A DNA stretch of 9,414 nucleotides from NCBI GenBank assembly GCA_964622915.1, contig CAZUSC010000022.1, forward strand, positions 1 to 9,414, given 5' to 3'. The notes beneath the pieces are model-generated. The model did not search any database and was not told where the DNA came from. It saw only the letters and a program-made list of their open reading frames with translations. This document shows positions 7,483 through 9,414 of this stretch, in pieces; within the stretch, counting starts at the first letter, position 1; every line of letters begins with the position of its first letter. The DNA is from CAZUSC01 sp964622915 (lineage in GTDB: Bacteria > Patescibacteriota > Andersenbacteria > UBA10190). Position numbers and translations under genes: made by a program.

Positions 7483-7491
7483 TGTTATAAT
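7483..7491 (+). promoter_or_regulatory. Extended -10 promoter for the secreted-peptide pair
   Basis: TGTTATAAT contains a perfect TATAAT (7486-7491) with TG one base upstream. The -35 position (7463-7468, TAGAAG) is poor, as is typical for extended -10 promoters. The nearby TTGACT (7473-7478) is only six bases from the -10 and cannot be its partner. Transcription should start near 7498, giving a leader of about 20 bases to ATG 7520. Confidence 0.6.
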
Positions 7492-7519
7492 TAGAGCGCA
7501 TGACAAGTCACAGCAAGTT

Positions 7520-7714
7520 ATGAAAAACAAGGTCGTCATCATTGCGTCGGTACTTTTTTTGGTACTTGGTTTCTTCGCTGGCCAGCACTTTGGCGCTCCG
7601 CCAGCCTTCGCTCATGACAATGACGGGCAATCAGACGCCCAGGATAAAGATAATGGTAATAACGGCGTAGAAGATCAGAAGGAACAAGGAGAACAGCCAT
7701 CCGAGAATCGGTAA
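7520..7714 (+). CDS. Small secreted acidic peptide, unknown function
   Basis: A 64-residue protein with a classical signal peptide: KNK at the N-terminus, hydrophobic core (about 5-20), and a signal peptidase I-type AFA site (29-31). The predicted mature part is only about 33 residues (from HDNDG), almost entirely polar and rich in D, E, N and Q, with about ten acidic against three basic residues. Such a peptide is probably disordered and might bind cations or the cell surface; this is a guess from composition. No family is recognised. The start ATG has no clear Shine-Dalgarno site but sits about 22 bases after a predicted transcription start. Its stop is one base before the next ATG, so the two genes are almost surely cotranscribed and coupled. 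Confidence 0.65.
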   Translation: MKNKVVIIASVLFLVLGFFAGQHFGAPPAFAHDNDGQSDAQDKDNGNNGVEDQKEQGEQPSENR

Positions 7715-7715
7715 C

Positions 7716-8465
7716 ATGAAGAAAATCATACTAGTTATCACAGTTCTCCTTGTGGGCTTGATTGCGTATTTGGGTTTTAATAAATCTAGTACGCCTGCCA
7801 AAGTAGTTTCCAATCCAACTCCTCAACAAGAATCGACAGCATACAACCCCACAATTAATCCGTTAGATTTTGTGTCTGTCGTGAATAATCCTTACTACAC
7901 CCTCACTCCGGGAACTACCTATACCTATCAGGGCAAGACCAAAGAAGGAACTGAAAAGATAATTACAGTAGTTACGAATAAAACAAAAAAGATCATGGGG
8001 GTAACAAACGTAGAGGTATGGGATAGGGTGTGGTTAGACGGCAGTCTCATTGAAGAAACCTATGATTGGTACGCTCAAGATAAAGAAGGCACGGTGTGGT
8101 ATTTTGGCGAAGATTCAAAGGAATATGAGAACGGCAAGGTGATCAGCACGAAAGGCTCTTGGGAAGCAGGGGTGAACGGCGCCAAACCCGGAATCATCAT
8201 GGAAGCTGATCCAAAAGTCAGGGACACGTACCGGCAAGAATATTACCAGGGAGAGGCAGAGGACATGGCTGATGTGGCATCACTCGGGGATACTGTGACC
8301 ATACCGTTCGGGACATTTACGAAATGCCTTAAAACAAGAGACTGGAGTAAGATCGATCCTAAGCTGAACGAATATAAATACTACTGCCCAGATGCTGGTA
8401 ACCTTGCTCTGGAAGTAGCCATTGATAGTGGGGAAAAGGTGGAGTTGATCAATGTCGAGAAATAA
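7716..8465 (+). CDS. Membrane-anchored or secreted beta-rich protein, unknown function
   Basis: A 249-residue protein with an N-terminal hydrophobic segment (about 3-20) and a low-complexity linker (22-48), then an extracytoplasmic domain. That domain is rich in aromatic residues and short alternating strands, for example NPYYTLTPGTTYTYQG (58-73), VEVWDRVWLDG (99-109), DWYAQDKEGTVWYFGEDS (117-134) and SWEAGVNGAKPGIIM (148-162). Two cysteines (C204, C224) are near the C-terminus. No lipobox or catalytic motif is evident. From memory, similar proteins with the WYAQDKxGxVWYFGE motif are widespread hypothetical proteins; I do not know an assigned function. The gene is more AT-rich than the efflux block (one sampled line 35% GC, against 67% in a MacB line). 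Start chosen at ATG one base after the previous stop; the nearest AAGGAG lies 24 bases upstream, so coupling is likely. Confidence 0.85.
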   Translation: MKKIILVITVLLVGLIAYLGFNKSSTPAKVVSNPTPQQESTAYNPTINPLDFVSVVNNPYYTLTPGTTYTYQGKTKEGTEKIITVVTNKTKKIMGVTNVEVWDRVWLDGSLIEETYDWYAQDKEGTVWYFGEDSKEYENGKVISTKGSWEAGVNGAKPGIIMEADPKVRDTYRQEYYQGEAEDMADVASLGDTVTIPFGTFTKCLKTRDWSKIDPKLNEYKYYCPDAGNLALEVAIDSGEKVELINVEK

Positions 8466-8610
8466 GCGGCTTCTCATTCGCCACACAGTCAAGAAGGTGG
8501 TTATATACCGAGAGGATGTAGAGGTAGCTCTGCACATACCGCTGCCATCCGCCTCTTTACCCGTAAAAGTGGGATATGAACCTAAGAGTAGGAATCGTTG
8601 GGTTGCCTAA
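8452..8610 (+). pseudogene. Possible C-terminal remnant of a serine recombinase
   Basis: A 52-codon frame whose translation begins SRNKRLLIRHTVKKVVIYRE and continues with VEVALHIPLPSA. This basic helix followed by a strand ending in a 'PLP' turn looks like the extreme C-terminus of large serine recombinases (pattern like RRxLLxxxVxxVxVYxDxVxIxLxLPLP). The catalytic N-terminal domain is absent: an in-frame TGA lies just upstream at 8446-8448, inside the preceding gene. The last dozen codons overlap the start of ychF in another frame. If real, it is a scar of a mobile element between ychF and the secreted-protein pair. The match is from recalled pattern over about 40 residues, so chance is not excluded. 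Confidence 0.35.
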
Positions 8611-9414
8611 TGTGGGCAAATCTACTTTATTTAACGCGCTAACCAAGCAGGCAGCGTTGGTTCGTAATGTCCCCTTTACGACCATTGAACCTAATGTCGG
8701 TGTGGTGGCGGTGCCGGACGAAAGGCTTACCAAACTTACCAAACTTTCCCAATCAGCCAAAACTACCCCAACGACCATTGAATTTGTGGATATCGCCGGC
8801 TTAGTTAAAAACGCTCATAAAGGCGAGGGCCTGGGTAATCAGTTCTTGGCTAATATCCGGCAGGTAGACGCCGTGGCCCACGTAGTCCGGTTTTTTGTTA
8901 ATGCTGATATTTTGCACGTCAGTAATAAAGTTGATCCGATCGGGGATGCGCAAACGATCAATACCGAATTAGCGCTGGCCGATTTAACTACTGTAGAAAA
9001 GTCATTGCAGACAGTGGAACGCGATGCCCGCGGCAATGATAAAGAAGCAGTCAGGCGTCTATCCATCTGGAAAAAATTACAGCAACATTTAGCCGAGGGA
9101 CTGCCGGCTCGGACTCTGTCACTGACAGACGAAGATAAGCTACTGGCAAGTGAATTATCCCTGCTCACTGCCAAGCCCATGTTGTACGTGGTTAACCTAG
9201 ATGAAAATCAGATTAAGAATCCCGCGCCGGTAGTAGAGAAATTTAGCCAGGAGTTTTCCCCGGTGCTGCCTCTTAGCGTAAAAATTGAACAGGAATTAGT
9301 AGAGTTGCCAGAGGCAGACCGTATCGCTTTTCTGGCCGAATATGGACTGAAAGAAACTGGGTTAGATAGTCTTATTCGCGCCGGCTATAAGCTGTTAAAT
9401 CTCATTACTTTTTT
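8576..9414 (+). CDS. ychF: YchF/OLA1 redox-regulated ATPase, partial (C-terminus beyond window)
   Basis: A universally conserved Obg-family P-loop ATPase that associates with ribosomes and is linked to stress responses. 279 complete residues are visible of about 363; the C-terminal TGS domain is mostly outside. Motifs: G1/Walker A GLPNVGKS (9-16), switch I region NVPFTTIEPNVGVV (31-44), G3 DIAGL (72-76) with a hydrophobic residue where Ras-like GTPases have the catalytic Gln, and HKGEGLGNQFLANIR (81-95). The G4 position reads NLDE (207-210) rather than NKxD, the YchF signature for ATP over GTP. The central helical insert is at about 130-190. The end, AGYKLLNLITF, is the usual run into the TGS domain. 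ATG 8576 gives the canonical N-terminus; only a weak GTGGG precedes it. Confidence 0.97.
   Translation, partial: MNLRVGIVGLPNVGKSTLFNALTKQAALVRNVPFTTIEPNVGVVAVPDERLTKLTKLSQSAKTTPTTIEFVDIAGLVKNAHKGEGLGNQFLANIRQVDAVAHVVRFFVNADILHVSNKVDPIGDAQTINTELALADLTTVEKSLQTVERDARGNDKEAVRRLSIWKKLQQHLAEGLPARTLSLTDEDKLLASELSLLTAKPMLYVVNLDENQIKNPAPVVEKFSQEFSPVLPLSVKIEQELVELPEADRIAFLAEYGLKETGLDSLIRAGYKLLNLITF

Larger units (their letters stand above)
7252..7519. other. 268-base intergenic region between MacB and the secreted-peptide gene
   Basis: It holds the weak terminator (7283-7307), a near-palindrome (7405-7424) and an extended -10 promoter (7483-7491). Short open frames exist on both strands (for example 7321-7395 plus, 7372-7542 minus), but none has a ribosome binding site or recognisable protein sequence. 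I see no tRNA and no transposon ends here. Confidence 0.6.

Noticed and set aside
7473..7491. TTGACT next to TATAAT as a -35/-10 pair
   Set aside because: The spacer is only six bases; RNA polymerase needs about 16-18. The TATAAT is better explained as an extended -10 element.
7372..7542. 56-codon minus-strand ORF covering the promoter and palindrome upstream of 7520
   Set aside because: Includes a run such as GQYGPGRIDELLFAPFLA that looks protein-like, but there is no ribosome binding site, no recognised family, and it starts inside the opposing gene. Too weak to call.
8511..8556. AGAGG/CCTCT inverted repeat upstream of ychF as an RNA element
   Set aside because: Only five pairs across a loop of more than 30 bases; no support beyond chance.
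1..9414. tRNA, rRNA, CRISPR array or insertion sequence
   Set aside because: Looked for repeated spacers, tRNA-like cloverleaf arms and transposase motifs by eye and found none; short or divergent RNAs could have been missed.

Overview
The window has two parts. Positions 1 to about 7250 hold a compact, GC-rich block of envelope transport genes. It is arranged as two divergent transcription units around an 83-bp intergenic region (2707-2789). Positions 7252-9414 are visibly more AT-rich in places and hold a two-gene unit of small secreted or anchored proteins, a possible remnant of a serine recombinase, and the first three quarters of the housekeeping ATPase gene ychF.

Leftward unit (minus strand): a 164-residue 'mini-adaptor' (GTG at 2706, stop at 2212) is followed, in the same reading frame and only 12 bases after its stop codon, by an RND efflux permease of the CusA/CzcA (heavy-metal efflux) type. 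The permease runs off the left edge, with 733 residues visible. The mini-adaptor has a membrane anchor and the C-terminal beta-rich part of an RND adaptor, but no room for a lipoyl domain or an alpha-helical hairpin. Rightward unit (plus strand): an anchored protein with four cysteines (2790-3707), a periplasmic-adaptor/HlyD-like protein carrying a peptidoglycan-binding domain (3740-5290), and a MacB-type ABC transporter with fused ATPase and FtsX-like membrane parts (5296-7251). Gaps are short (32 and 5 bases), so this reads as one operon encoding a MacAB-like export machine. Its adaptor appears to dock on the cell wall. No outer-membrane channel gene is present.

The two units appear to be driven from back-to-back promoters whose -35 elements overlap. 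The rightward promoter would give an almost leaderless mRNA. Downstream, a weak hairpin with a T-run may end the MacB operon. An extended -10 promoter precedes a 64-residue acidic secreted peptide and a 249-residue anchored protein of unknown function.

Organism: the RND, mini-adaptor, cysteine protein and peptidoglycan-binding adaptor resemble, from memory, families common in Actinobacteria and Chloroflexi. The wall-binding adaptor, short adaptor and lack of an outer-membrane factor suggest a cell without a classical outer membrane. The YchF sequence would also suit a Patescibacteria-type genome. Base composition differs between the efflux block, the secreted-protein pair and ychF, so the efflux block or the pair may have been acquired. 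Taxonomy is an inference and not settled by this window.
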